Origin: Bin5 sp965261695
GTDB lineage: Bacteria; Chloroflexota; Anaerolineae; Caldilineales; Caldilineaceae
DNA length: 64,000 nt
Reading direction: 5' to 3'
NCBI GenBank assembly: GCA_965261695.1
Contig: OZ253474.1
Span: 806,001-870,000, forward strand
Shown: positions 18,999-27,921 of the stretch, in pieces
How positions within the stretch are numbered: position 1 is the stretch's first letter
How the letters are laid out: every line of letters starts with the position of its first letter
Position numbers and translations under genes: made by a program
The notes under the pieces: generated by a model
Database searches by the model: none
Told to the model about the DNA's origin: nothing
Seen by the model: the letters and a program-made list of their open reading frames with translations, nothing else

Positions 18999-19126
18999 TG
19001 GTAGACTTAACCGACAGATCTATGCGCAACTGTCTTCATTATTGGTCGCCAAAACACGTCTTGAGCGCACTTGCCTTGGCTGGATCGACCAGGCGCTGAC
19101 CCGGACGCTTTCATGACACAGCAGAC

Positions 19127-21484
19127 TCATCCTTGTGGCTGGCATTGCCGCCAAGCATCATCCAGCGCCGTGAACGCCAGCGCCGGCGCATTGGGGCTGG
19201 TCCCATGCCGGCTGCCCGTATTGTACGTCAGAATCACCTCTTGGCGGGCGCGGGTGATGCCCACATACAAGAGGCGCAACCGCTCCGCCGCCACCTCGCG
19301 GCGGGCATCCAGCGTTGCCTTACCGGAGACATACTCGTCCAGAGTACCCATGTGCAGTTGCTCGGTCTGTTCAATTGCTTCCGCCGTCAGATTGAGGCTG
19401 TCGCGTACGAACCAGCGCTCGCCCCGGTACGTGTCCTCGTCCCCGCCGCTGGGAAAACTATAATCGCTGACCGACGTCAGATGGACGCGGTCCCATTCCA
19501 GACCCTTGGCAGTGTGCATCGTGGCGATGGTCACTTTGCCCGGCGGCGGCTTGAAAGCGTACGCATCCTCGCTGAAACCCAGAATGCGCCGTCGATTGCG
19601 GGCGATCTCTTCCAACTCCTTCGTCAACTCCGGTAGTCGCAGTTCGGGGCGCTCCCGCACGCGATTCGCCAAAAGGATGGCCACGCTATGCGCTAGGGCC
19701 AGTTCTGGCGCCTCTGTGAAAATACCTTGGCCCAAAGTCAGAATCAGTTCGTCGATGGGTAGTATCGTCGCCGCGCACCAACGTCGAACATCGGTGCGGA
19801 ACCGCTCGACGACCGACCGAAAGCCTTCATAATCATCGACCCAGCCGATTGCCGCCAGCCAGTCATCTGCGGCTGCGGGGAAGACGAACTGCTCCGGTTG
19901 GCGCATCTGGCCTAACGCCTTGCTGAAAAGCGACACCGGCTGAGGCAGCTCCTTCTCTGACAAACTCTCCCCTGCATCGTCTTCCTCCCCCAACCAGGGG
20001 AGAGCAACCTTTTCAGACCCGTTATCAGCGTACTCGCCAGCGGGATTGGATGGATTGTGCGGCCGCCCTCGGCGCGGCCACCATACCTCGGACCAGAACG
20101 CAGGCAGGTGGGACGCAATATGGGGCTGACTGATGTATCGCAACACGTTCACAAGCGCGTCGACGGTGACGCGGGTTGAACGCTTGGACTGAAGCAGGGA
20201 ATCATCGTAGGCCAGGGATGCCTCCTCGAACGCCCTGGCAAAATCGGCGCCGCGGCGATTGTCGGGAACCAGCACGGCAACAGTCTTCTGCGTATTTTTC
20301 GGCAGCCAGCGCCGCAAACTCACCACCAGCGTTTGGATCTCTTCAGCGGGCGTGAGCGCGCGGTCAAAGAAGAACACGGCTGGATCGCCGGGAAGCGGAT
20401 TCGGCTGCGGGTCGTCCGCGCCGGTTTCCAGAATGTGTGGAAGGGAAAGCGCATCGACCTCCGTGAGGACCGGATGTTCTGCGCGGCTCCAGTCGATGAC
20501 CAGATTTGCCAGCTTGATGATCGGCGGCGCGCTGCGACCGGAGTTGGGCAGCGGCAGAGAGCAGACACCATCGTCCTCCACAAAATCGCGCAGGAATTTT
20601 GGATCGGCGCTGGTGAAGGTCGTGTGAATGGCCTGGTTGGGATCGCCGACCCGCACCCAATTGCCATGCGCCGCGGTCAGCAGGCGCAACATCCGCTCTT
20701 GCAGGACACTGCTGTCCTGCGCTTCATCCTCCAACACGTAGGGCCAGCGCCGCTGCAAGCGGGCCAGGTAGTTGCCGTCGGCTTCAAGGGCTTGCAACGC
20801 CAGCAGAATCAGGTCATCGAAATCGACCCCGCCGTGCACGGCCAGACCGCGCTGATAATCTCCGTAAACTTGCAACCCGAATGACAGCAGCGGCCACGTG
20901 CCCGACTGCTGTTTTAGTGCGTGGTCGAGCGTGACGGCGTCTGTGCGCAGATTCTTGGCCTGCCTAATGACCGCTTCGGCGATCTCCAGCGCAGTCTCGG
21001 GGATATGGCGTTCGATGAGGCGGGGATTGCTAAGATATTCCGGCTTTAGCAGCCCACCCAGCACGTCGGGATGTGCCTGCAAATAGCCATCGACCGCTTG
21101 CCGCTTTATCTCCTGGCCGGTGCGCTCGTCGATAATTCCGAAGCCCTCGGACAGGCCGGCCAGCCCAGGCCGTTCGCGCACAATGTCATGTGCCAGGCTG
21201 TGAAGCGTACGCACGCGGAAGCCGGCAGGCAACAGCTGTTGGCTCTGGACAAACTGATTGATGCGCGCACGGAAATTCTCTACAGCCGCGTTGGTCAGCG
21301 TGACGACCAGCACCTCGCGGTCGTCCATGGGACCTGCGCTTGCCAGCCTCTGCACCAACAGAGCGGCAAGGCGGCTCAGCGTAAACGTTTTTCCGCTGCC
21401 GGGCACCGCGCTGACGCCGAGCGGCCCCTCTTCATACCGGAGTATCTCCGCCTGTGCCGGGCGCAGAGTCAGATCAGCGGCCAT
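19127..21484 (-). CDS. UvrD/PcrA-like superfamily 1 DNA helicase
   Basis: A 785-residue helicase. Visible motifs are the Q motif (LRPAQAEI, Gln11), Walker A AVPGSGKT (26-33), motif II VLEDEAQDSS (here DEAQ), motif III RVGDPNQAIHTTFTSADP, motif V ATMHTAKGLEWDRVHL and motif VI LLYVGITRARQEV. The order and spacing match UvrD/Rep/AddA-like 3'-5' helicases with 1A, 1B, 2A and 2B subdomains. It probably unwinds DNA in repair or restart; no nuclease domain is seen at the C-terminus. It stands alone, with 128 bases to the Wzy_C gene and 116 to the small gene at 21601. Confidence 0.92.
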   Translation of the reverse strand: MAADLTLRPAQAEILRYEEGPLGVSAVPGSGKTFTLSRLAALLVQRLASAGPMDDREVLVVTLTNAAVENFRARINQFVQSQQLLPAGFRVRTLHSLAHDIVRERPGLAGLSEGFGIIDERTGQEIKRQAVDGYLQAHPDVLGGLLKPEYLSNPRLIERHIPETALEIAEAVIRQAKNLRTDAVTLDHALKQQSGTWPLLSFGLQVYGDYQRGLAVHGGVDFDDLILLALQALEADGNYLARLQRRWPYVLEDEAQDSSVLQERMLRLLTAAHGNWVRVGDPNQAIHTTFTSADPKFLRDFVEDDGVCSLPLPNSGRSAPPIIKLANLVIDWSRAEHPVLTEVDALSLPHILETGADDPQPNPLPGDPAVFFFDRALTPAEEIQTLVVSLRRWLPKNTQKTVAVLVPDNRRGADFARAFEEASLAYDDSLLQSKRSTRVTVDALVNVLRYISQPHIASHLPAFWSEVWWPRRGRPHNPSNPAGEYADNGSEKVALPWLGEEDDAGESLSEKELPQPVSLFSKALGQMRQPEQFVFPAAADDWLAAIGWVDDYEGFRSVVERFRTDVRRWCAATILPIDELILTLGQGIFTEAPELALAHSVAILLANRVRERPELRLPELTKELEEIARNRRRILGFSEDAYAFKPPPGKVTIATMHTAKGLEWDRVHLTSVSDYSFPSGGDEDTYRGERWFVRDSLNLTAEAIEQTEQLHMGTLDEYVSGKATLDARREVAAERLRLLYVGITRARQEVILTYNTGSRHGTSPNAPALAFTALDDAWRQCQPQG

Positions 21485-21600
21485 GAATTAATTGCAGTTT
21501 GCCGGGTGTATGACCGGTACCGGACAATGAAAGTCGGTCTCCCTGCCGCGGCCCGCGAGCGGGGAGGGGAATCGAGGTGAAGTGGACGAGCACGCCGTTC

Positions 21601-21891
21601 TCAGGCCAACGGGCCAAGCACTCTGAGAACGCCCACAAATTGACCCTTTGCATCCAGACTGGCGTGCGTGATCAAAGCGGAGGCAGAACGGCCATCCTCC
21701 AGTTTGACGGTCATCTTTCGATCACGGTGGAGTTCGACCATCGTTTTCGTCGCGTTCAGGTTCGCAGTTTGATAATAGATTCGGACTCGCTCGTCTTCCG
21801 GGTGGTTATCGCTGCCGAATTCCACCACCTTCACATCATCCAGCACAGCCACCGGCTCGCCCATCTGGTCCAAGTAGAGCATCGCTTTCAT
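21601..21891 (-). CDS. Small conserved-looking hypothetical protein
   Basis: A 96-residue protein that I do not recognise. It starts MKAMLYLDQMGEPVAVLDDV and looks like an all-beta fold with alternating hydrophobic residues and many charged positions, including KMTVKLEDGRSASALI. A reasonable ribosome site (GGAAGG) precedes its ATG. It has no signal peptide or membrane helix. It lies 116 bases from the start of the UvrD-like helicase on the same strand and could share its transcript. Codon use resembles its neighbours. Confidence 0.55.
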   Translation of the reverse strand: MKAMLYLDQMGEPVAVLDDVKVVEFGSDNHPEDERVRIYYQTANLNATKTMVELHRDRKMTVKLEDGRSASALITHASLDAKGQFVGVLRVLGPLA

Positions 21892-22191
21892 GGAAAGCCT
21901 TCCGCATTTTCAGATCGAAACGATTAACTCGACCAACCGCCACGGGCGTGGCGTCGGTCGGCACAATTGACCCGGCTGTCAGTGCGCGCGACCGAACGTC
22001 GGGCCATGTGCTCTGACGCTTCATGCGCTGCCGCAAGCAAAAGCCATTCTAGCAGATAGCCAATCGCTAGAGCAAGCTTTCGCGTCCGGATAGGCCGCAA
22101 TTGAAGCGGAACGGGCAGCATAGAGGCCGGTCCGGCGCGGCGGGCAAGCGCTCCCCCTGCCGCGCCCGTGCAGCCGGGTCAATGGCCGCGC
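21892..22191. other. Non-coding spacer
   Basis: These 300 bases between two minus-strand genes hold no open frame with a recognisable product and no clear hairpin followed by a T-run. I see nothing definite in them. Confidence 0.5.
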
Positions 22192-23865
22192 TCAGGCCGG
22201 TGTCCAGGCCCTGGGCGCGATGCCTTCAACGTGGGTCTTGACATCAACGACCGCCGGCCTGCCCGAAGCGAGCGCCTGGTCCAGCGCGCCTGCGAGTTCA
22301 CTCGGCTTGTTTACCGTAAGCCCTAGTGCGCCCATCGATTCGGCTATCCTGGCGAAATCGGCGTCATCGAACAGCCAGAGTTCATCGGAGCCGGTCGTAC
22401 GCCCACCGTATATCTGCTCCACACCATCCTGCTCCTGATTGAGAGAGTGGTTGTTGTTGACGATCGTGACGGTATTGATGCCGTTGCGCACGGCGGTCTC
22501 GAGTTCACTCAGGTGATACCAGATACCGCCATCTCCGGTGAAGCATAGCACAGGACGCTCAGGCTGCGCGCACTTGGCGCCCATGGCGGCCGGCAACCCC
22601 CACCCCAGCGAACCGGCGCAGCGAATAAAGCTCTGATCGGGGTGTTTCAGGTCCATCATCGTGCCCGTCCAGATGCCGGCGTGCCCGGTATCGGAGACGA
22701 GTATCGCGTCAGACGGCAAATTGTCCGACAGATCGCGGCAGAGGCGTTCCGGGCGCATCGGCAAAATCTCTGAGTTGACGTGCTGCGACACGCTGGCATT
22801 CCAGTTCTCCACCAACTCCCGCACACGGCCAATCCATGCCGTGCGCGCAGGCGCGGGCGCAGCGCTGTCAATCATGCGCCGCAGGCTGCTCTTGACATCC
22901 CCGTGCAGCCCCACTTTGATCGGATAGTTGCGCCCGATCTCCTCCGGATTGATGTCAAGCTGGATGATCGGCGTACTCTGGGGCGGAATCTGATAGAAGT
23001 TGGTCACCTGGCCGCCGGCGTGGCTGCCAATGAAGAAGACGAGGTCGGCCTCACACAGTGCCTGATTGGCGCAGGCGCGGGAGTAGGAGCCGGGGACGCC
23101 CACTGCCAACTCGTGGTCGTAGGGAAACATTGCTTTGGCGTTCAACGAGGTGGCCACGGGGACAGAAAGTTTTTCGGCCAGCTCGATCAGCTCGGCACGG
23201 GCATCCGAAGCTGTCACGCCACCCCCGGCTACGATAAAGGGACGTTCGGCGCTGTTGAGAAGCTGAAGTGCAGCCGCAATCGCCGAAGGCTCCGCCTCGG
23301 GACGGAAGGGCGGCAGTTGCGAAAACATCTCTTCGACAACGACCTCAAAATCGGCCTCTTCCTCCACCACGCTCTGCCCGGCGATGCCCTCAAATTCGAG
23401 GTGAGCCGGACCTGGAGTTCCCGAAGTGGCCGCGCGAAAGGCCTGGCGCAGGTAGACCGGCAGGTGCTCCGGCGACGGCACGTAGGCGCTGTATTTGGTC
23501 ACAGCCGAGAATGGATTGACGTGATCCACCTCCTGGTAGGCGTGGCGCTTCTGATTGATGAGAAACTCGCGGCCTGTCAGAGCAACGACGGGCGAGCAGG
23601 CCAGAAAAGCGTCCTGCAGTCCTGCTGCCAGGTTGACTGCGCCGACCGACTGCGCCATACACAGGCCGGGGCTGCGATTTACCCGTGCGTAGGCGTCCGC
23701 CATATAGGCCGCAGCCTTTTCTCCGTGGGTCTGAACTCGCTTGATCCCCAGTTTTTCCATCTCCATTAGGGCCCTCGGGCCGATATAGGGCATGAAAAAG
23801 ACATGGGTGATTCCATATCCATGAACTGTTTCGGCGATAAAGCGGCCGCCTGTCATACTTGGCAT
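22192..23865 (-). CDS. Thiamine-pyrophosphate-dependent enzyme, acetolactate synthase/benzoylformate decarboxylase family
   Basis: A 557-residue enzyme with the three-domain TPP fold. The start is the ATG at 23865, because a strong ribosome site (AGGAGA) stands 7 bases before it. Extending to 24330 would add a composition-odd stretch lying in non-coding repeat sequence. The catalytic Glu is E49 in THGEKAAAYMADAY. The central FAD/Rossmann-like domain follows. The C-terminal TPP/Mg site is GDGGIW at about 444 with the distal Asn pair in VTIVNNNHSLNQEQ. Substrate is unclear. It lacks a regulatory subunit gene nearby, so biosynthetic acetolactate synthase is only one option; a 2-keto acid decarboxylase is another. 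Confidence 0.87.
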   Translation of the reverse strand: MPSMTGGRFIAETVHGYGITHVFFMPYIGPRALMEMEKLGIKRVQTHGEKAAAYMADAYARVNRSPGLCMAQSVGAVNLAAGLQDAFLACSPVVALTGREFLINQKRHAYQEVDHVNPFSAVTKYSAYVPSPEHLPVYLRQAFRAATSGTPGPAHLEFEGIAGQSVVEEEADFEVVVEEMFSQLPPFRPEAEPSAIAAALQLLNSAERPFIVAGGGVTASDARAELIELAEKLSVPVATSLNAKAMFPYDHELAVGVPGSYSRACANQALCEADLVFFIGSHAGGQVTNFYQIPPQSTPIIQLDINPEEIGRNYPIKVGLHGDVKSSLRRMIDSAAPAPARTAWIGRVRELVENWNASVSQHVNSEILPMRPERLCRDLSDNLPSDAILVSDTGHAGIWTGTMMDLKHPDQSFIRCAGSLGWGLPAAMGAKCAQPERPVLCFTGDGGIWYHLSELETAVRNGINTVTIVNNNHSLNQEQDGVEQIYGGRTTGSDELWLFDDADFARIAESMGALGLTVNKPSELAGALDQALASGRPAVVDVKTHVEGIAPRAWTPA

Positions 23866-24409
23866 GCTCTCTTCTCCTGATGGATGCCTTGAAGGTGCAG
23901 GGTTGTTGAAGAGTTGACTCAGCCAATTCATAACATCAGTTGGGCAACTTTGCAATCGGCCGACAACGGTGGCGAAATCCGGAGCGTGTGACCTTGAGAT
24001 GGGAGTCTCGTCTCTCTTCCCACATTGAAGATTGCAACGAACCGACCCCACTTGAACCTGCGAGCAGGGCAGGGGTGCATCCCAGATTATTGTGCGTCGA
24101 GTAAAGCCAAGCGGTTGAAGCAGTTGAGGCCAGGTTTGACTGAGCGGAGTCGTGCGGAGTGCAGGCATCGCCAGAGGATCCCCTTTGGTCTTCACAACCC
24201 CTTCTCCGCGTCTACGCCCTTTCATCTTAACGAAAAACTGGGATGCACCCATGCAAGAGAAGCGCGCGTCGGCGCTGAGCAGTTGGGCTGCGCACTTTTC
24301 GCCGGCGCACCACGATTTACAGCATCGCAATCACTCTGAGTACTGAAAACGCACAAAACGCACAGAGTGGCGTTCGTTGAGACACTGTTGAAGTTCCGGT
24401 ATCGGCGCC
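23866..24409. other. Intergenic region upstream of the TPP enzyme, with 13-bp inverted motif pair
   Basis: No credible gene. It contains a perfect 13-base inverted pair: GGGTGCATCCCAG at 24073-24085 and CTGGGATGCACCC at 24238-24250, enclosing 178 bases in total. The minus frame running through here is open but lacks a credible start and any recognisable fold, and it continues into the TPP gene only by chance of frame. Confidence 0.6.
24073..24250. repeat. 178-bp unit with perfect 13-bp terminal inverted repeats (MITE-like)
   Basis: The left end reads GGGTGCATCCCAG and the right end CTGGGATGCACCC, exact reverse complements. No open frame inside looks coding. The size and inverted ends resemble a miniature inverted-repeat element, but I find no convincing target duplication. 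The same end motif also occurs at 25261, 54303 (one base changed) and 54964, beside the larger repeat modules, so it may be a family end or a binding site instead. Confidence 0.5.
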
Positions 24410-25275
24410 TCGCGCGGGTGAATCCAAGAATGGGGGCGGAATTTCGGCTGCGTCCGGGCTTATGGGCCGCTTGCAGGCGACGTGCGGGGCGCGCAGGTCA
24501 GCTGTGCCATGTAAGTAGTTACGAGCGTTTACGAGCGTTTGCGTGCAGTTACGAGCGTTTGCGAGCGTGTTCGAGCGCGCCAGGTCGCGTTTAGTCGCGT
24601 TTGGTCGCGTTTAGTCGCGCCAATTTTTTTTTCGTGTTCGGACACGTTCGGGCACGTTTGGGCACGTTTGGGCGTATTCTTTCGTCATTTTTCGTCATTC
24701 TTCGTCATTCTTCGTCATTCTTCGTCATTCTTCGTCATTCTTCGTCCCAAAATGGCTTTTTCGGGAATGGCGGGCAACGGGCGGTTGCGGCACTGGCTGG
24801 GCAGGGAGGGCAGCAGTTTGCTGCGCGTGGCTCCCGCGCGCAGGGGGCAGGATGGGCAAAATGGCATGGCATTCATTTGAAATCGGTATGCAGTTGCGGC
24901 AGGGCCGCGGCTGCGCTCGTTCGTCTTGCGCACAAGTGTACTACAAAAGCGGGGCGTTTGCAGTTGCTGGGAAATCCAGGGGCATCTCGGAATGGGGGAG
25001 TGTTTCTGAGTTGCTTTGAAGGGCAGGACTCGCAGCAGTTGTCTGAACTGTGGTTCAGGCAGTCAGTATGCTGGAGACAGTTGACGGCAGCGGCACAGGC
25101 GGCGTCTTCGTTGACGAGAATCAGGCGAGCTGCGGTTCGATTCTGGCGACAGGCAACTTGCATCTGTCACCCATTGGAGCAGTTCTTCAACAGGCGCGGG
25201 AGCCGAAACCGGCTGCGGGCGAGAGGTCCGCGATCGCAGGGGCACGTTCCCCAAAAATTTGGGATGCACCCCAGG
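24410..25275 (+). repeat. Long dispersed non-coding repeat, copy A
   Basis: Aligns by eye over its whole length with 53727-54620 in the same orientation. There are many short gaps and several long exact blocks: 24545-24592 equals 53883-53930 over 48 bases, and 24767-24792 equals 54094-54119. Order of parts: a GC-rich head, a run of degenerate 10-base repeats (24511-24610), a T-rich stretch, an array of TTCGTCATTC units, a conserved G-rich block, then about 450 less conserved bases ending near GGGATGCACCCC at 25261-25272. Open frames through it differ between the copies, so it is not a conserved gene. It fills the divergent gap between the TPP enzyme and the Gfo/Idh gene. Confidence 0.8.
24681..24746 (+). 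repeat. Tandem array of 10-bp unit TTCGTCATTC
   Basis: Six full units plus a partial seventh. The first has TTT in place of TTC at its end and the other five are identical. The flanking sequence keeps a looser 10-base rhythm, with units such as GTTTGGGCAC and GTCGCGTTTA. The corresponding place in copy B (about 54028-54075) has units of CGTCATTTCT, so the array has changed independently in each copy. Confidence 0.9.
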
Positions 25276-25286
25276 CCAGCAAGCTG

Positions 25287-25315
25287 TTGAGTCTGGCAGG
25301 CAGACGTGCTATGAT
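25287..25315 (+). promoter_or_regulatory. Sigma-A-type promoter for the Gfo/Idh gene
   Basis: TTGAGT at 25287-25292, a 17-base spacer, and TATGAT at 25310-25315. The start codon is 47 bases beyond the -10 box. The motif GGGATGCACCCC ends 14 bases upstream of the -35 box, a typical activator position. Confidence 0.6.
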
Positions 25316-25361
25316 CGGCACGGAAGATCAGCGCGGCACGAATTTTCGAAAGGATTTTAGT

Positions 25362-26423
25362 GTGTCCAAACTATTGAAGGTCGGCGTTGTCGGTGTCGGC
25401 GGCATATCCAAGGCCCATATGCCGGGTTGGGCGGCCTCGGAGCAGGCGGAGGTCATCGCCGGCAGTGATATCTCAGCGCAATCTCTGGAGAAGTGGGGCG
25501 CGCGCTACGGCGTCTCCAGACTGGTGAGCGACCCGGCGGCGCTGTTCAAAGACCCGGACATCGACATCATCGACGTCTGCACGCCCAACCGCTACCACGC
25601 GCCCCTGACCATCGCGGCCCTGAATGCGGGCAAGCACGTTCTATGCGAAAAGCCGCTTGCGCCGACACCGGCGGAGATCCGCCAGATGATCGAGGCCAGA
25701 GATCGCTCTGGCAAGCTGCTGATGACCGCCCAGCACTACCGCTTTCGCGGCGACTCCCAGGCGTTGAAGGCCGAGTTGTCGACCGGTGTGCTGGGGGAGA
25801 TCTACCACGCCCGCAGCTGGATGTTGCGCCGTGCCCTTCTGCCGGTCCGCCCGGGTTTTATCTACAAGAAGCATAGCGGGGGCGGCCCGACGATCGATGT
25901 CGGCGTCCACATTCTGGACCTAGCGCTCTGGCTGATGGAAAATCCACAGCCCGTTGCCGTCTCCGGCGTGGCCAAGGCCCCCCTGGCCAAGCGGGAGGGC
26001 GCGTTCAGCGCCTGGGGGCTTGACCTCGTGCCTCAGGACATGGACGTGGAGGATTTTGCCGCCGCCTTTGTCCGCTTCGAGAACGGCGCGACCCTGATTC
26101 TGGAAACAAGCTGGCTGCTACACCACGACGCCATGGACGAGGACCCGCAGATCTGGCTTTACGGCACCGAGGGCGGTTGCCACTGGCCTACGACCAAGAT
26201 TCTGGAAACGAACTACAAGACCAGGCAGTTCTATAACCGGTTTTTGCAACTGACGCAGGACAAGATGGAGCCGCACGCGCTGGAATGTGTGGCCTTCGCC
26301 AAGGCGGTCACCGAGGGCGCGCCGTCGCCGGTGCCCGCCGAACAGTCATTACAGGTTCAAGCGATTCTGGATGGCGTCTACCGCAGTCAGGCTGAGGGCA
26401 GAGAGGTGCGTATCGCGGCGTGA
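25362..26423 (+). CDS. Gfo/Idh/MocA family NAD(P)-dependent oxidoreductase
   Basis: A 353-residue dehydrogenase. The GTG at 25362 is chosen because a ribosome site (GAAAGGA) lies 7 bases before it and the Rossmann motif VGVVGVGGISKAH begins at residue 7. Upstream in-frame codons belong to repeat copy A. The EKPLAPT motif with the conserved Lys follows the nucleotide fold, and HYRFRGDSQALK and the GGGPTIDVGVHILDLALWL segment match the C-terminal substrate domain. The family oxidises or reduces sugars, inositols or their derivatives; the substrate cannot be told. A strong promoter stands just upstream, at the end of the repeat. Confidence 0.9.
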   Translation: MSKLLKVGVVGVGGISKAHMPGWAASEQAEVIAGSDISAQSLEKWGARYGVSRLVSDPAALFKDPDIDIIDVCTPNRYHAPLTIAALNAGKHVLCEKPLAPTPAEIRQMIEARDRSGKLLMTAQHYRFRGDSQALKAELSTGVLGEIYHARSWMLRRALLPVRPGFIYKKHSGGGPTIDVGVHILDLALWLMENPQPVAVSGVAKAPLAKREGAFSAWGLDLVPQDMDVEDFAAAFVRFENGATLILETSWLLHHDAMDEDPQIWLYGTEGGCHWPTTKILETNYKTRQFYNRFLQLTQDKMEPHALECVAFAKAVTEGAPSPVPAEQSLQVQAILDGVYRSQAEGREVRIAA

Positions 26424-26524
26424 CGGACAGACATGGCATTGAGCGCGTCTAATTTGGCTTGTCTCGACATCAAATGCGCATTGTCTGAACGCACCAAATA
26501 TTTGGGAAACTCTGTAGATGGAAA

Positions 26525-26540
26525 TTCGCGGGCGCGCGAA
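26525..26540. promoter_or_regulatory. Short perfect inverted repeat upstream of the PspC gene
   Basis: TTCGCG, a GGCG loop and CGCGAA, with partly matching GGAAA and TTTCC flanks outside. It lies between the Gfo/Idh stop and the PspC start. No T-run follows, so an operator or a weak hairpin is likelier than a terminator. Confidence 0.3.
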
Positions 26541-26635
26541 ACTTTCCGCCTGGGCATGCGTAGAGTGTGGTTAAGAATGCATCGCGCCGTAGAAAAGGTC
26601 AGGTCTTCTCTACCCACTGCCTTAAGGAGCCAGCT

Positions 26636-27553
26636 ATGAGCGAATCAACGCCAAATCAACCTGCGCAGACGAACGGATCAGAGGTGCAGGACAGCCCCGT
26701 TTCGATGGCCGAGCCTCAGGCTGAAGCGGTGGTTATTGCCGTGGAATCGATCGAGAAGGAGCCTACTCCCAGTGCCGGGAAAGAGCGGTCATCTTGTCTT
26801 TACCGCCACCCGGAGGAGAAGCTGATCGGTGGGATCTGCGGTGGATTGGGGGACTGTTTCGGCATTGACCCTATTTTTGTGCGCATCATGTGGGTGGGGT
26901 TGACGCTCGGCACCGCGGGCGCGGGCCTGTTTGCCTACGCCGCGCTATGGCTGCTGCTCCCCGTGGGCACAGCGCAAGCCGGTCAGCGAGCCCCGGCGGC
27001 GCTTGAACTAAACCAACGCAACGTGGAGCGGGCTGGGCTGCTGCTGGTCGTTGTCGGCGCCCTGTGGCTGCTGGCGAACTTTGGCGTCCTGCCGGCGCTG
27101 TGGAGCCTATTCTGGTTCTTGATCAGGCTGCTCTTCTGGCCGGTGCTGCTGATCGGCACGGGGCTGTTGTTGCTCAACAACCGGAAGGCCTGGCGCAGCC
27201 GTTTCGTCGGCGCACGCGCCAGGATGCAGGACGGGAAAACACGCGCTGCCTCCGGCTTCAGCCGCGAATCGGTCAAGAGCGGGCTGCGCCGAGCCAAGGC
27301 CAGAATCCCGCTCAAACGCAGCAGGGAAGACCGTATGGTCTTCGGCGTGTGCGGGGGTATTGGCAGGGCCATCGGCCTGGACGCCAATCTGGTCCGACTG
27401 ATCTGGGTTGCCTTCGCCATCGGGAGTGTCGGCACGGGTGTGCTGGTGTATGTGCTTATCGGCTGGCTCCTGCCGCAGGATGAAAAGGCCCTGGCACCCG
27501 TTTACAATCCGGAACCGCAGGACAATACCATCATCGACGGCACGGCAGGCTGA
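26636..27553 (+). CDS. Double PspC-domain membrane protein
   Basis: A 305-residue protein. The ATG at 26636 is preceded by AAGGAG, and the upstream in-frame extension has no domain. An acidic, Pro/Gln-rich N-terminus of about 55 residues is followed by a PspC domain (LIGGICGGLGDCFGIDP, then a membrane helix ending in LLLP). Next are two membrane helices of LiaF/DUF5668 type (GLLLVVVGALWLLANFGVLP and a second one), a basic linker, and a second PspC domain (MVFGVCGGIGRAIGLDANLV). PspC proteins sense or brace the membrane under stress. Two complete copies in one chain are less common than one. It probably forms a small operon with the YtxH-like gene. Confidence 0.85.
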   Translation: MSESTPNQPAQTNGSEVQDSPVSMAEPQAEAVVIAVESIEKEPTPSAGKERSSCLYRHPEEKLIGGICGGLGDCFGIDPIFVRIMWVGLTLGTAGAGLFAYAALWLLLPVGTAQAGQRAPAALELNQRNVERAGLLLVVVGALWLLANFGVLPALWSLFWFLIRLLFWPVLLIGTGLLLLNNRKAWRSRFVGARARMQDGKTRAASGFSRESVKSGLRRAKARIPLKRSREDRMVFGVCGGIGRAIGLDANLVRLIWVAFAIGSVGTGVLVYVLIGWLLPQDEKALAPVYNPEPQDNTIIDGTAG

Positions 27554-27639
27554 GACGCCTCAAGGCTTCTCGAATCCGCTTGGAAAGACGATCGCACGCG
27601 CTGGGAATTCAGGCGCAATCAGCCCAGGAGGAAATCGCT

Positions 27640-27870
27640 GTGGGCAAAGCTGGAAATCTTGTGGTCGGCCTGCTCATCGGCGCGGCGATTGGCGCGGCTG
27701 CGGCCTACATCTTTGGGCCATCGCGGCGGACAACCTTTGACGCCAACTACCAGTCACGCTGGGATCGAGCATTGGCCGAAGGGAAAGAGGCCGAATTGGC
27801 GCGCAAGGCGGCGCTGGAAAATGAGTTGGCGGAGGCGAAACGTCGGCACACGCCGGGACAGCCGGCCTGA
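27640..27870 (+). CDS. YtxH-like small membrane protein
   Basis: A 76-residue protein beginning at GTG 27640. AGGAGG stands 8 bases upstream, and the start places a hydrophobic helix (GNLVVGLLIGAAIGAAAAYI) near the N-terminus, followed by FGPSRR. The remainder is a charged helix rich in Glu, Lys, Arg and Ala. The helix-then-Pro-Ser layout resembles YtxH/general-stress proteins. Its position right after a PspC protein fits a membrane-stress role, which is inference. Confidence 0.6.
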   Translation: MGKAGNLVVGLLIGAAIGAAAAYIFGPSRRTTFDANYQSRWDRALAEGKEAELARKAALENELAEAKRRHTPGQPA

Positions 27871-27921
27871 TCGAAGGAATCCGAGCCGGGGCGCAACGGC
27901 GGCAAACGGATGCTTCTCCGC

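Noticed and set aside
23866..24330. N-terminal extension of the TPP enzyme by 155 residues
   Set aside because: The extension has no fold, lies over the inverted-motif unit, and a proper ribosome site and ATG occur at 23865, giving the family length.
24681..24746. CRISPR array
   Set aside because: Ten-base units are directly adjacent without spacers, and no cas gene is nearby.
24601..25290. 229-codon frame across repeat copy A, and similar frames in copy B
   Set aside because: The frames differ between the copies through gaps, start in 10-base repeats and give low-complexity peptides. Local peptide similarity (GSGTGGVFV and GSGSGGVFI) follows from DNA similarity.
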